Notes: generated by a model not told the origin, from the letters alone. A DNA stretch of 39,828 nt from Desulfobacterales bacterium (GCA_028282295.1 JANQIE010000212.1:1-39828), one strand, 5' to 3'. Shown: positions 1 to 8,594, counted from the stretch's first letter. Translations and numbers: made by a program.

Positions 1-5
1 TCGTC

Positions 6-63
6 ATGCCGGACTTGATCCGGCATCCAGAATTGACGCTTGATTCCGGCGCTCGCCGGAATC
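6..63. repeat. Two adjacent short palindromes
   Basis: Two perfect dyads stand side by side. Positions 6-13 pair with 19-26 around a 5-nt loop, and 42-51 pair with 54-63 around a 2-nt loop. The first is built on GCCGGA/TCCGGC and the second on ATTCCGGC/GCCGGAAT. They resemble the REP-like intergenic palindromes common in proteobacterial genomes. They lie beyond the 3' end of pstA, where they could also act as a transcript-end structure, although no clear T tract follows. Confidence 0.6.
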
Positions 64-146
64 ACAATTTTAAAGGTATTTTATTGCCGGGTTAATAAAA
101 TAGAGCAAATGCCTTTATTCTTAATTCCAAATTCTTAATTGTCCTA

Positions 147-1931
147 CTAAAAGTGTCCCACATAATATTTGCGTTTCAAACGATTGCGGATATAAATGGC
201 GGCCGCGTTCATGATGGCGACCAGTGTTATTAAAAGCAATGTGGTCACGAAGACCATTGGCTTGCCGGCCTCGGAATTGCGGGATTGAAATCCGACGTCG
301 AAGATATGAAACCCGAGGTGCATGAAGCTTCGCTCCAAATGGATAAACGGAAAGATGGAATCGAGCGGCAGTTCCGGCGCCAGCTTGACAACCCCCACCA
401 GCATCAACGGGGCCACCTCTCCGGCGCCACGGGCCATGGCCAGGATCAGTCCGGTCATGATGCCGGGCATGGCCTTGGGCAGCACGATATTCTTGATTGT
501 CTGCCACTTGGAAGCCCCGCAGGCCAGTGAGCCTTCGCGCAGGGACGGCGGAACCGCCGCCAGTGCTTCTTCTGTGGCGACAATTACCACGGGAACGGTC
601 AGCAGCGCCAGGGTCAATGACGCCCACAGCACACCGCCGGTACCAAAGGTCGGACTCGGCAACCGTTCGGCAAAGAACAGGTTGTCGATGCCGCCGCCGA
701 TAATATAAGCAAAAAAGCCTAGCCCGAATACACCATAAACGATCGACGGCACCCCGGCCAGGTTATTGACGCTGATGCGGACGATGGAGACCAGCCGCCC
801 CTGTTTCGCGTATTCCCGCAGATACAGGGCGGCCATGACACCAAACGGCGCCACCGCAAGCACCATCAGCAGCGTCATGACAAAGGTGCCGAAAATCGCG
901 GGCATCACCCCGCCTTCGGTATTGGCTTCCCGGGGCTCGGCCGTCAAAAACTCGTACCACCGCGACAGGTAAACGCCAATTTTCTGAGTGAGCGTCAGCG
1001 AGTTGGCCGGATACAGACGCACAATGTCCGATAACGGAATCTTTTTTTCACGACCGCCGATTTCAACCAGTGTTACGGTATAGCGGGCATTTTCCTGCTT
1101 GAGTTCATTGGCGCGCCGTTGCAGGTTTGCGTATTTCTGCTCCAGCGACGCCATCTGTTTTCCGGTTTGCGCGACAGCGCGTTTGTATTCGCTGCCGGCC
1201 GTCCCTGCTTCCATGGCAATGCGGCGCAAGGCAAGACGTTTTTTCTCGATCTGATGGTTTATTTTACCGATTTGAGACCGCTCGATCTTGAGGATTGCAG
1301 CGCGGCGCGCCACCGCGCGCGAATGTTCCTGCTGCAGCAAATTCAAATGCTCCATGGCAAATGCAATGGTCTGGCCATCCAGGTTCAGATTGCCGATAAA
1401 TCCCACAAACGGGCCCCATTCAACCCGTTCCAGCATAAAAATGTCAGCCGGTTCGGCCACGCTGGTTACTTCGAACTCGGATACCCATTTAAAATCGTCA
1501 TTGTAGAAATCAAAGTTACCGGTTTTATAAAGGGTGCGCACCACCACATCATTGCCTGCGGCGATCTTGGCCCGGACATCGGCCGGCAGCCCCTGGATCG
1601 TGGCCGGATCAGGTGTATACGATTCGCTGCGGGTCGGTTCACCCGCCACAGTCCGGCCCGAAGTCAGTGTCAGCTTCAGAATCGACTTGGGATAAAAGGT
1701 CACAACACCGTTGTATACAATGAGCAACAAAAAAGCGACGATCATGACGATGCCGAAAATCAGCGCGCCACCCATCGTCCACAGGAAGGGTTCACCGCGC
1801 GCCGTTAAGTTGACACCGGTGGCAACTTGCCGCCTGGTTTGGGGATTGGTTGCGTTTTGCCTGGCGCGGTTCGAATTGTCCGGCTTTTGAGTGGAACGGT
1901 GATCTTGCATCTGTCCGTCTTTTTTCTGCAT
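147..1931 (-). CDS. pstA: Phosphate ABC transporter permease PstA, long form
   Basis: Inner-membrane permease subunit of the high-affinity phosphate importer PstSCAB. The 594-residue product is about twice the length of E. coli PstA. One membrane segment lies near residues 50-78, followed by an insert up to about residue 340 that holds a charged, coiled-coil-like stretch (about 200-290). The C-terminal permease domain (about 345-590) carries the EAA loop region common to binding-protein-dependent permeases. The gene is last in the pstS-pstC-pstA order, 36 bp after pstC. The start at 1931 gives the full N-terminus; an in-frame ATG seven codons later is possible. pstB and phoU are not in the window and may lie beyond its left edge. 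Long PstA/PstC forms are known from Pseudomonas and Vibrio type systems. Confidence 0.9.
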   Translation of the reverse strand: MQKKDGQMQDHRSTQKPDNSNRARQNATNPQTRRQVATGVNLTARGEPFLWTMGGALIFGIVMIVAFLLLIVYNGVVTFYPKSILKLTLTSGRTVAGEPTRSESYTPDPATIQGLPADVRAKIAAGNDVVVRTLYKTGNFDFYNDDFKWVSEFEVTSVAEPADIFMLERVEWGPFVGFIGNLNLDGQTIAFAMEHLNLLQQEHSRAVARRAAILKIERSQIGKINHQIEKKRLALRRIAMEAGTAGSEYKRAVAQTGKQMASLEQKYANLQRRANELKQENARYTVTLVEIGGREKKIPLSDIVRLYPANSLTLTQKIGVYLSRWYEFLTAEPREANTEGGVMPAIFGTFVMTLLMVLAVAPFGVMAALYLREYAKQGRLVSIVRISVNNLAGVPSIVYGVFGLGFFAYIIGGGIDNLFFAERLPSPTFGTGGVLWASLTLALLTVPVVIVATEEALAAVPPSLREGSLACGASKWQTIKNIVLPKAMPGIMTGLILAMARGAGEVAPLMLVGVVKLAPELPLDSIFPFIHLERSFMHLGFHIFDVGFQSRNSEAGKPMVFVTTLLLITLVAIMNAAAIYIRNRLKRKYYVGHF

Positions 1932-1967
1932 GTTTTTTCAAATCGCCTGTTGACTGAAGCGTATCAA

Positions 1968-4607
1968 TTACAACTGGGTGGCCCGTTTGCGAAAACGCAA
2001 CCGCACAACTTCAGCAACGGTATTTATGACAAATGTCATGGCAAACAGTACCAGCCCTGACAGAAACAATACGCGGTATAAGGTCCCCCCCTTAACGGCT
2101 TCGGGCAATTCTACCGCAATCGTGGCCGAAAGGGCCCGCAGGCCGTTAAATATGTTCCAATCCATCAGGGGCGTATTGCCGGCTGCCATGACAACGATCA
2201 TGGTCTCCCCCACGGCCCGCCCCATGCCGATCATCACGGCGGAAAAAACCCCGCTGACCGCTGTAGGTAAAATAACATACAGGGCGGTTTGCCACGGGGT
2301 CGCGCCACACCCCAAACTGGCGGCCCGCAAGTGTTCAGGGACGGCATTGAGGGCATCCTCGGCAATGGTGTAAATGATCGGAATAACGGCAAACCCCATG
2401 GCAAAGCCGACGACCAGCGTGTTGCGCTGCACGTAGGTATCGACGATATTCCCACGGGCATCGATGCCGACAAGCGTACCCAGCCAGGCCAATATATAGG
2501 CACCGACGATCGAGGCCATGGACAACAGTAACCATTTGACGATTTCCATCAACGCAGTTTGCAAAGGGCTCAACCGCGCCTGGTAGACTCTGATGGCCCG
2601 ACCGAAAAAACGGGTTATCAGCGCGGCGAGTCCCAGAAAAACAATCGGCATGAGCATCAGAAACAAAAACGGTTGCGCCGTTCCGGATTGCCCGTTCAAC
2701 CAGGCCTTGAAGTCGCCCTGGAAAAACAGGCGCTCAAACGGGGCGCCAAGAGGACGGGTCACGATCAGGGCCAGAACGACCACTGCGCAAATCAGGAAAA
2801 ACTTGGGCAGCCCCTGCCAGCGATTGGCCAGATGAATCGGCAGCAATTGCCAAAGATAGGCGCCGGCCATCAGGCTCACCGGTACGACAATAAACGACAG
2901 CACCACCGCGGCAATCCATGTTTCAACAATGGGCGCCAGCACCAGCGCCGCCACAAAACCGAGTACCACCGACGGCAGCGACGCCATCATTTCCATGGCC
3001 GGTTTCAAGGTGGCCCGCACACTCGGGTTCACGAATTCAGAGGTGTAAATAGCGCCCAAAATAGCGATGGGGACCGCGAAAAACAGCGAATACAGCGCCG
3101 CCTTGACCGACCCGAAAATCAGGGGGATCAGGGATAACTTCGGTTCAAAATCATCAGTGGCGGCCGATGACTGCCAGGTAAAGGTGGGCTGTTCATAGCC
3201 CTCGTACCAGACCTTGCGAAACAGTGTTTTAAAGGTCGTTTCCGGGTGTGGCACTTCAAACTCGGCGAAACGCACCGCGCCATCGCGCCCTAATTGCATC
3301 ACGCCGTCCAGACGGGGCGCCAGCGTCAATCCCACAGCCGGCTTATCATCCGTCGACGCGTATTGCCCTAACGTTTTCTGGCTGGTCCCGTGCAGAATTT
3401 TAAGCTGTCCTGCGGCATCAATCACAGCGAAGCTTTTATCGCGCACCGAAGGGCTGAATCTTACATAGGGGGTTTGATTTTTTTCAAAAGAACGGGCGTT
3501 GACCAACGCTCTTTTATCGATGGTGCCGTGTTCAGGGCGCTGCATCAGAAAAAAAATATCCAATGAGCCGGTGGAGTCGCCGATAAGGATGGATTGCCCG
3601 CCAAATAAAAACCGCATTAAACTCAAGGAGGTCGAATCACTGATCACCGGTGCGCTTTCAACCAACACCGGTTTTTGAAAATCACGGGTGTCATAACGGT
3701 AGATGCGTCCCTGTTTGCTGCCGATCAAGACCATATCGGCCTTTTCCGCGAGCAAGATCGCGTGCAACTGCGTATCAGCCGGCAGGTCGGGCAGTTGGGC
3801 TTTTTTTACGGCCACACGCCGTTTTCCGGTCAACAGGTTAATTCGGGAGGTGACCTGGTTCAACATCATCGCGCCGGCCCCGTCCACGGTGACAAAAGCC
3901 TTGGATTGACGTTCCGCTTCGCCGCCAACTCGGTAATCGATGGCAACAATGGGGGTGCCGGCCGGGGCGACGTTCAAAGCAGGCTCCAACTGCAGGTCAA
4001 AAACGATTTTGCGGAACTGGCCGCCAGGAATACTTGAGTAAACCGTCGTGCCGTCAGTTTGATCCCGGCCGTCGAGAGCAGTCAGATTGGCCGGCAATTC
4101 CTGGGACGTAACGATCGCTGCCTTGAATTGTGTTCGCGCCAGTCGCACGGTTCCATCCTGCAACCCGAAGGCCAAGTGGCGTTGATTGATGGTTTGTGCA
4201 AAAGCGGATATTTTTTGCCGTTTAAAATCGAGTGTGGGCGCGTGCAACGGTTTTCCGGACCGGGCATGAAACAGGGCCAGCGTACCGTCAGGGCTGATGA
4301 TATAGGCGATGGTTTTGTGCTCGTCCATCCCCAGGGCCAAAACACTGTCGGGGGTATTTGCCAGGTGATAGGCATGATCGGCCGTCACGTGTCCGCCACG
4401 AAACAGCGGTAGGGTTTCCTCAACCAAAAACACCAAAATCCCCAATACCGCAACGATTACGGCAATACCGCCAATGGTGATGATGCGGTCGGCCAAACGG
4501 TCAATGATCAAAACTGAACGCCGCACGTCTTTGCTTCGGCGCACCGGGACGGAACCGGCGGTGGCGGTTATCCGGGATGGAGCGACTTCGGTTGAAATAT
4601 TGGACAT
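1968..4607 (-). CDS. pstC: Phosphate ABC transporter permease PstC with large extra domain
   Basis: Second permease subunit of the phosphate importer, 879 residues from the chosen start. A membrane segment (about residues 40-65) is followed by some 400 residues of beta-rich repeats, probably periplasmic, that read like a propeller (recurring short strands, GS-rich turns). The BPD permease domain fills the last 350 or so residues, with several membrane segments and an EAA-like loop. I chose the ATG at 4607, which begins MSNIST, because an in-frame ATG further upstream (4685) would put the start inside the hairpin at 4637-4674. AAGG lies upstream of 4607 as a possible ribosome binding site. Classical PstC is about 320 residues, so the extra domain is the odd part. 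Its role is unknown; phosphate sensing or PstS docking would be guesses. Confidence 0.88.
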   Translation of the reverse strand: MSNISTEVAPSRITATAGSVPVRRSKDVRRSVLIIDRLADRIITIGGIAVIVAVLGILVFLVEETLPLFRGGHVTADHAYHLANTPDSVLALGMDEHKTIAYIISPDGTLALFHARSGKPLHAPTLDFKRQKISAFAQTINQRHLAFGLQDGTVRLARTQFKAAIVTSQELPANLTALDGRDQTDGTTVYSSIPGGQFRKIVFDLQLEPALNVAPAGTPIVAIDYRVGGEAERQSKAFVTVDGAGAMMLNQVTSRINLLTGKRRVAVKKAQLPDLPADTQLHAILLAEKADMVLIGSKQGRIYRYDTRDFQKPVLVESAPVISDSTSLSLMRFLFGGQSILIGDSTGSLDIFFLMQRPEHGTIDKRALVNARSFEKNQTPYVRFSPSVRDKSFAVIDAAGQLKILHGTSQKTLGQYASTDDKPAVGLTLAPRLDGVMQLGRDGAVRFAEFEVPHPETTFKTLFRKVWYEGYEQPTFTWQSSAATDDFEPKLSLIPLIFGSVKAALYSLFFAVPIAILGAIYTSEFVNPSVRATLKPAMEMMASLPSVVLGFVAALVLAPIVETWIAAVVLSFIVVPVSLMAGAYLWQLLPIHLANRWQGLPKFFLICAVVVLALIVTRPLGAPFERLFFQGDFKAWLNGQSGTAQPFLFLMLMPIVFLGLAALITRFFGRAIRVYQARLSPLQTALMEIVKWLLLSMASIVGAYILAWLGTLVGIDARGNIVDTYVQRNTLVVGFAMGFAVIPIIYTIAEDALNAVPEHLRAASLGCGATPWQTALYVILPTAVSGVFSAVMIGMGRAVGETMIVVMAAGNTPLMDWNIFNGLRALSATIAVELPEAVKGGTLYRVLFLSGLVLFAMTFVINTVAEVVRLRFRKRATQL

Positions 4608-4636
4608 GATCGGTAGGCCTTTTTGCGGGTGTATAA

Positions 4637-4674
4637 AAGGGCGGGTGCCTCTCACATGGCAAACACCCGCCCTT
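4637..4674 (-). terminator. Hairpin between pstS and pstC, likely attenuating terminator
   Basis: A perfect 11-bp stem pairs 4637-4647 with 4664-4674 around a 16-nt loop. Read on the minus strand it follows the pstS stop codon and ends in TTTTAT. Such structures between a binding-protein gene and its permease genes commonly let only part of the transcripts continue, and stabilise the binding-protein message. The position and the short T run fit that role here. Confidence 0.75.
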
Positions 4675-4692
4675 GTTTCTAACAAGTCTTGC

Positions 4693-5676
4693 TTAGCGGA
4701 TACTTAAAGCGCCCAGATCCTGATCGGCAATTTGCCGGGAAATCGGGTAGTACCCATCTTTGATGACCATGGTCTGACCGTTTTTGGAAAAAACGAACTT
4801 AACGAATTCGCGGCGCAGGGGGTCCAGGTCCCGGTTGGGGTTTTTGTTGACATATATATAGAGGAAACGCGCCAGCGGATAATCACCACTGTAAGCATTT
4901 TCCGCATTGGCATCGAAAGCTTGCTCGCCTTCGCCCACTGCAAGCGGGACGGTATTTACATCGGCGGTTTTGTAACCAACCCCGGAGTAACCGATGCCGT
5001 ATTTATCGGTGGCAATGCCTTGAACAACCGCCGATGAGCCGGGTTGTTCTTTGACTGAATCTTTGTAGTCGCCTTTGAACAGAGCCACTTTTTTAAAGTA
5101 ACCGTAGGTACCGGAAGCCGAATTACGGCCATAAAGCGAAATCGGTTTATCGGCCCACGCACCGGTCAATCCCAAGTCGCCCCAGGTTCGGATGTCCGAA
5201 TGGTAGCCACCTTTACGATTTTTAGAAAAAATGGCGTCAACCTGTTGCATGGTCAAAGAGCGAATCGGGTTATCCTTATGAACAAAAACCGCCAGGGCAT
5301 CGACGGCGACACGCATTTTGTTCGGTTTGTAACCGAATTTTTTTTCAAAGGCATCTCTTTCTTTGGGTTTCATCTCACGGGACATGGGACCAAACTGTGA
5401 GGTTCCCTGAATCAAGGCCGGCGGCGCCGTGGACGACCCCTTGCCTTCAATTTCAATTTTAACCGTGGGATAAAGCGAACGGAATCCCTCCGACCACAGG
5501 GTCATCAGATTGTTCAATGTATCTGAGCCGATCGATTTCAGATTGCCCGAAACCCCGCTGACCTGACTATACCGGCTCAGTTTGGGGTCCACGTCCAACG
5601 CAAACACGCCACCACCCATAAATAAAAAAACCGTTACTGCCGCAATCATTTTGATGCCAATAAATTTTTTAAACAT
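4693..5676 (-). CDS. pstS: Periplasmic phosphate-binding protein PstS
   Basis: Captures phosphate in the periplasm and delivers it to PstC/PstA. The 327-residue protein begins with a signal peptide (positively charged start, hydrophobic core, cleavage near residue 26 after VFA). The motif GSDTLNNLM near residue 50 and GSSTAPPAL near residue 80 are typical of PstS of the Pseudomonas/Vibrio type and line the phosphate site. GAGAGG lies directly upstream of the ATG at 5676. It is the first gene of the pst cluster, with a 369-bp divergent intergenic region before it. I could not recognise a PhoB box with confidence. Confidence 0.93.
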   Translation of the reverse strand: MFKKFIGIKMIAAVTVFLFMGGGVFALDVDPKLSRYSQVSGVSGNLKSIGSDTLNNLMTLWSEGFRSLYPTVKIEIEGKGSSTAPPALIQGTSQFGPMSREMKPKERDAFEKKFGYKPNKMRVAVDALAVFVHKDNPIRSLTMQQVDAIFSKNRKGGYHSDIRTWGDLGLTGAWADKPISLYGRNSASGTYGYFKKVALFKGDYKDSVKEQPGSSAVVQGIATDKYGIGYSGVGYKTADVNTVPLAVGEGEQAFDANAENAYSGDYPLARFLYIYVNKNPNRDLDPLRREFVKFVFSKNGQTMVIKDGYYPISRQIADQDLGALSIR

Positions 5677-5692
5677 GATCCTCTCCTTTTTT

Positions 5693-5768
5693 GGGCTCGC
5701 GCAAAAATAATTTCACATTCATTAGGCGCCCGGCTTCAGGTAATGTAAAATTATTTTTGCGCAAGCCC
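5693..5768. repeat. Large inverted repeat in the pstS 5' region
   Basis: Arms of 21 nt (5693-5713 and 5748-5768) are complementary at 20 of 21 positions around a 34-nt centre. The arms begin GGGCTCGCGCAAAAAT. The element starts 16 bp upstream of the pstS start codon, so it would fold in the pst leader RNA. Its right arm resembles sequence at 35362-35380 (TTTTTGC, then AGCCC), so it may be a mobile or dispersed palindrome rather than a dedicated leader. Confidence 0.7.
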
Positions 5769-5826
5769 TTAGCCCTCCGCACAAAGCAAGACTTAGTGCG
5801 GTGTTTCTGGTAAATAACCATCAAAT

Positions 5827-5868
5827 ATTAGGATTCCGTTAGAACTATGTTAATCCTGAATTAGGATT
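5827..5868. promoter_or_regulatory. Candidate operator: ATTAGGATT direct repeats and dyad
   Basis: ATTAGGATT occurs at 5827-5835 and again at 5860-5868, exactly 33 bp apart (about three helical turns). An inverted AATCCT at 5852-5857 makes a dyad with the second copy. It lies in the shared upstream region of pstS (minus) and the cytochrome gene (plus), which together with the spacing suggests a regulator site. The regulator is unknown. Confidence 0.35.
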
Positions 5869-6005
5869 TGACGGTTCGCTGCAGATCGTTTAAAAAGCTA
5901 ACGACCTGATACTATTTAGCAAAACGGCTATTCAAACCGTTTTTGCGCACATAGCGGCCAAGCTCACACTGGTGGTTGCGTCCTAATTAAACGGGGTATG
6001 TTAGA

Positions 6006-6015
6006 CTAACGTTAG
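6006..6015. promoter_or_regulatory. Palindrome CTAACGTTAG upstream of the cytochrome gene
   Basis: A perfect 10-bp palindrome stands 31 bp before the start codon at 6046, flanked by further TTAGA-like half sites at 6001 and 6012. It may be a repressor or activator site. Evidence is limited to symmetry and position. Confidence 0.3.
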
Positions 6016-6045
6016 ATTAGAACTAGAAAACAAAAAGGAAATGAC

Positions 6046-6756
6046 ATGATCAAGGCTATCTATGGGTTGCTGAATCAAATCGGTTATTTTCATCCGCTGC
6101 ATCCCGCCATTACCCATTTGCCGGTGGGATTGGTTCTGGGGGGCCTGATTTTCAGATTGATTGCCTGGTTCGCAAAAAACGACAGCTTGTCGCGCACGGC
6201 CGGACACTGCAGCGTGCTGGCCCTGCTGGCGGTTTTTCCAACCATTCTGGTCGGATACATGGATTGGCAGCAGTTTTATGGCGGCGCATGGTTGTTCCCG
6301 ATCAAGGTCAAACTGGCGTTAGCCGGCGCTTTAATCGTTTTGCTGTTCCTGCTGACCAGCCTTGGCCGACCGGGACACCGCCAGAATACGAGTACCATCA
6401 GCCTGGCAATCCTATGCGCATTAACCGTGGTCGGGCTGGGATTTTTCGGCGGTGAGCTGGTATACGGCAAGAAAGAACCGGCGGCGGCCGAGGAAACCAC
6501 CGATCCATTGGTGGCCCAAGGCAACAGCGTTTTTCAGCAATGGTGCAGTGGCTGCCATTTGGCCGAGGCCACGCAAACCAAGGTAGGACCGGGCTTAAAA
6601 GATCTGTTTAAACGCGACAGGCTGCAGGGCAGCGACTGGCCTATGAACGACGTCAATGTTCGCAAACAGATTACAACCCCTTTTAAAGCGATGCCGAAAC
6701 TGCCGCTGGCGGAAAAGGATGTGGATGCGGTGGTTGCCTACTTGAAAACACTATAG
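6046..6756 (+). CDS. Membrane-anchored c-type cytochrome with DUF2231-like domain
   Basis: A 236-residue protein with two parts. Residues 1-140 hold about four membrane segments and the HPLHPAITHLPVGL start typical of DUF2231-type membrane domains, whose histidines are candidate haem ligands. Residues 155-236 form a class I cytochrome c domain with the haem c site C167-S-G-C170-H171 and a likely distal Met in the KAMPKLPL stretch near the C-terminus. The cytochrome domain should face the periplasm and accept or donate electrons there; the partner is unknown. AAAAGGAA at 6033-6040 supports the start. The gene stands alone, divergent from pstS, and ends in a terminator. Confidence 0.85.
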   Translation: MIKAIYGLLNQIGYFHPLHPAITHLPVGLVLGGLIFRLIAWFAKNDSLSRTAGHCSVLALLAVFPTILVGYMDWQQFYGGAWLFPIKVKLALAGALIVLLFLLTSLGRPGHRQNTSTISLAILCALTVVGLGFFGGELVYGKKEPAAAEETTDPLVAQGNSVFQQWCSGCHLAEATQTKVGPGLKDLFKRDRLQGSDWPMNDVNVRKQITTPFKAMPKLPLAEKDVDAVVAYLKTL

Positions 6757-6758
6757 CT

Positions 6759-6804
6759 CTCTCCCCTGCTTCGAATCGTTGCGGACAGGGGGGGGATTTT
6801 TTTT
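6759..6804 (+). terminator. Rho-independent terminator after the cytochrome gene
   Basis: A G/C-rich stem pairs 6759-6768 with 6786-6795 and is followed by a run of eight T residues. It begins three bases after the cytochrome stop codon. The T run reaches the 3' end of the convergent protease gene. Confidence 0.85.
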
Positions 6805-8248
6805 ATTTATAAATCAGTTTAAACAGTGCGGCCGCCTTATCGGCGTCGATCCGTTTCAGAATTTTATATTCATCCAATGCCGCGACTTTATCGCCCCGCC
6901 GCAGAAAAACCGAACCGATATTAAAATGCGCCCGCCCGTCGTCCGGGTTGATCCGAATCGCCTCCTTAAAGGACTGAATCCCCTCGTTCAACTGCCCCAA
7001 CTCTCCATAGATGATCCCCATGTTGTTGTGCGCCAAAAAATGATTCGGGTTCAAGCGCACTGCCTGCTGATAAGCACCCAACGCACTTTGCAGGTCACCG
7101 GTTTTGCTGTAGGTCACACCGATGTTGTAATGGGCGTCGGCATTTTGGGGATTGATGCGCAGGACTTGCCGGTGAGCCCGGATGGCATCTTCATGATGCC
7201 CCATTTTGGCATAGGCCAACCCGATCCTGAAATGGGCGGTGGAGGCATCCGGATTCAAGCGGATCGCTTCCTTGTAAGCAATCACGGCGTCCTGGAGCTT
7301 ACCCAGTTTGTTGTAATAATTACCCAGCGACACATGTAGCTCGGCATTGTCGATATTGGCCCGGATGGCCTGTTTATAAGTGGCGATCGCCTCTTCGGGT
7401 TGATCGAGACCGGCATAGCAGTGCCCCAGACCATTCCAGGCAATAACGTTGTTCGGATCTTTCAACGTCGCGTCTTTGTAATACTGCAACGCTTTTTTCG
7501 GCTCGCCCCGGACTGAAAACTCAAACCCCTTTTTGCACAACTGTTCGGCCAGACGATGTTTGATCTTGCTTATGGCATAGGTCCATTCGGAAATCGTCGG
7601 GGCATTGGCCAGGGGCATCAATTTTTTCAATCCCTTGACCCCGACCGCGAAATTCAGGTTTTGCCCCTTGATGAACTGAAACGTCACCACGCCGACAACC
7701 AGGCCGTTCATATTGACGACAGGACTGCCGCTGGAGCCGGGCGAGATCGGTGCGGAAAGTTGAAAAAAACGGCCGACATAAGGCAGCTCACGCACAGCGG
7801 AAATGATCCCCTCGCTGACGGTTTGCTCCAATCCCATGGGGCTGCCGACAACCAGAACATGCTCGGCGATCTCCGGTATTTGCTCGGCGGTGGGCGCCCA
7901 CCGAAGGACATCGGCGGGGATCGCCACCTTCAGCTTAATGAGATCCAGATACTTGTTTTGGGCCAGTACGGCTTCAACCGGATACCGTTTGCCGTTGTGC
8001 ATCTTGATTTCCGCTGAAAATTTTCCTGCCAGCACATGGTAGTTCGTAATCAATTCGCCCTGATCGCTGATAAAAAAGCCGGTCCCGATACCGGATACTT
8101 CATGGTTGATATCATAAGTGACGACGGTAACAACGGCGGGTCGGATCTTTTTGACCAGAGCCGTCAGATTGGGTTTGGCTTCCACGGGAACCGGGCCAAA
8201 CAACACCGTCAAACCAACTAAAAACACACTAAATTTGTAAAACTTCAT
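6803..8248 (-). CDS. Secreted trypsin-like (HtrA-family) serine protease with TPR repeats
   Basis: A 481-residue exported protein. Residues 1-24 are a signal peptide. Residues 27-250 form a trypsin-like protease fold with the catalytic triad H71 (TNYHV), D102 (LDLIKL) and S173 (GSSGSP). The usual PDZ domains of DegP/HtrA are absent. Instead residues 275-475 hold about five or six tetratricopeptide repeats with typical NP or PDD turns, which bind peptides or partner proteins. It probably acts in periplasmic protein quality control or processing, with the TPRs selecting substrate. I chose the ATG at 8248 because a signal peptide follows and AGAGGA lies seven bases upstream; a longer reading frame reaches 8416 without either sign. 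Confidence 0.88.
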   Translation of the reverse strand: MKFYKFSVFLVGLTVLFGPVPVEAKPNLTALVKKIRPAVVTVVTYDINHEVSGIGTGFFISDQGELITNYHVLAGKFSAEIKMHNGKRYPVEAVLAQNKYLDLIKLKVAIPADVLRWAPTAEQIPEIAEHVLVVGSPMGLEQTVSEGIISAVRELPYVGRFFQLSAPISPGSSGSPVVNMNGLVVGVVTFQFIKGQNLNFAVGVKGLKKLMPLANAPTISEWTYAISKIKHRLAEQLCKKGFEFSVRGEPKKALQYYKDATLKDPNNVIAWNGLGHCYAGLDQPEEAIATYKQAIRANIDNAELHVSLGNYYNKLGKLQDAVIAYKEAIRLNPDASTAHFRIGLAYAKMGHHEDAIRAHRQVLRINPQNADAHYNIGVTYSKTGDLQSALGAYQQAVRLNPNHFLAHNNMGIIYGELGQLNEGIQSFKEAIRINPDDGRAHFNIGSVFLRRGDKVAALDEYKILKRIDADKAAALFKLIYK

Positions 8249-8503
8249 GGAACGTCCTCTTTCATGGCTGTTCAATACGCCCTGCAACCGGCACTGAGCA
8301 TCCGGTCCGGGCGACCCATTGTTAAGAACATAAGCAGTTTTGCATACGGCGCAAAGCAGGTTGCCACGGCCGGCAAGCCCACCAACCGAAAAAAACGCCG
8401 CCGCCAGTGGTTGCACTTGGAGTTTTCTGTTCTTTGGGAATCGATTATTTCGTTGACAGCACCGGCCAGCATGTTAAGAGGGTTGCAAAAACCTTTACGG
8501 GCC

Positions 8504-8533
8504 GCCTGCATTTGCCACAATGCAGGCTTTTTT
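8504..8533. terminator. Hairpin with T tract upstream of lnt
   Basis: A perfect 9-bp stem (8504-8512 with 8519-8527) is followed by six T residues on the plus strand. It has the form of a rho-independent terminator, but the nearest plus-strand gene ends at 6756 and no gene was found directly before it. It may end a small unannotated transcript or attenuate the lnt leader. The rest of 8249-8594 holds no recognisable gene. Confidence 0.5.
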
Positions 8534-8568
8534 ACGCATCTATTTTACACATCTGTTTTACGCATCTG
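8530..8568 (+). repeat. Three tandem 13-bp repeats
   Basis: Three copies of TTTTACGCATCT(A/G) run head to tail at 8530-8542, 8543-8555 and 8556-8568; the middle copy has one further change (CA for CG). They lie 27-65 bp before the chosen lnt start. They could be an expanded site for a DNA-binding protein or simple slippage. Confidence 0.7.
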
Positions 8569-8594
8569 TGGCACGACTATCCATCGAGCAATCA

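Noticed and set aside
5677-6045. Pho box for PhoB upstream of pstS
   Set aside because: I could not find two properly spaced CTGTCAT-like repeats; other dyads are present instead.
8530-8568. Tandem 13-mers as a CRISPR remnant
   Set aside because: Units are contiguous with no spacers and far too short.
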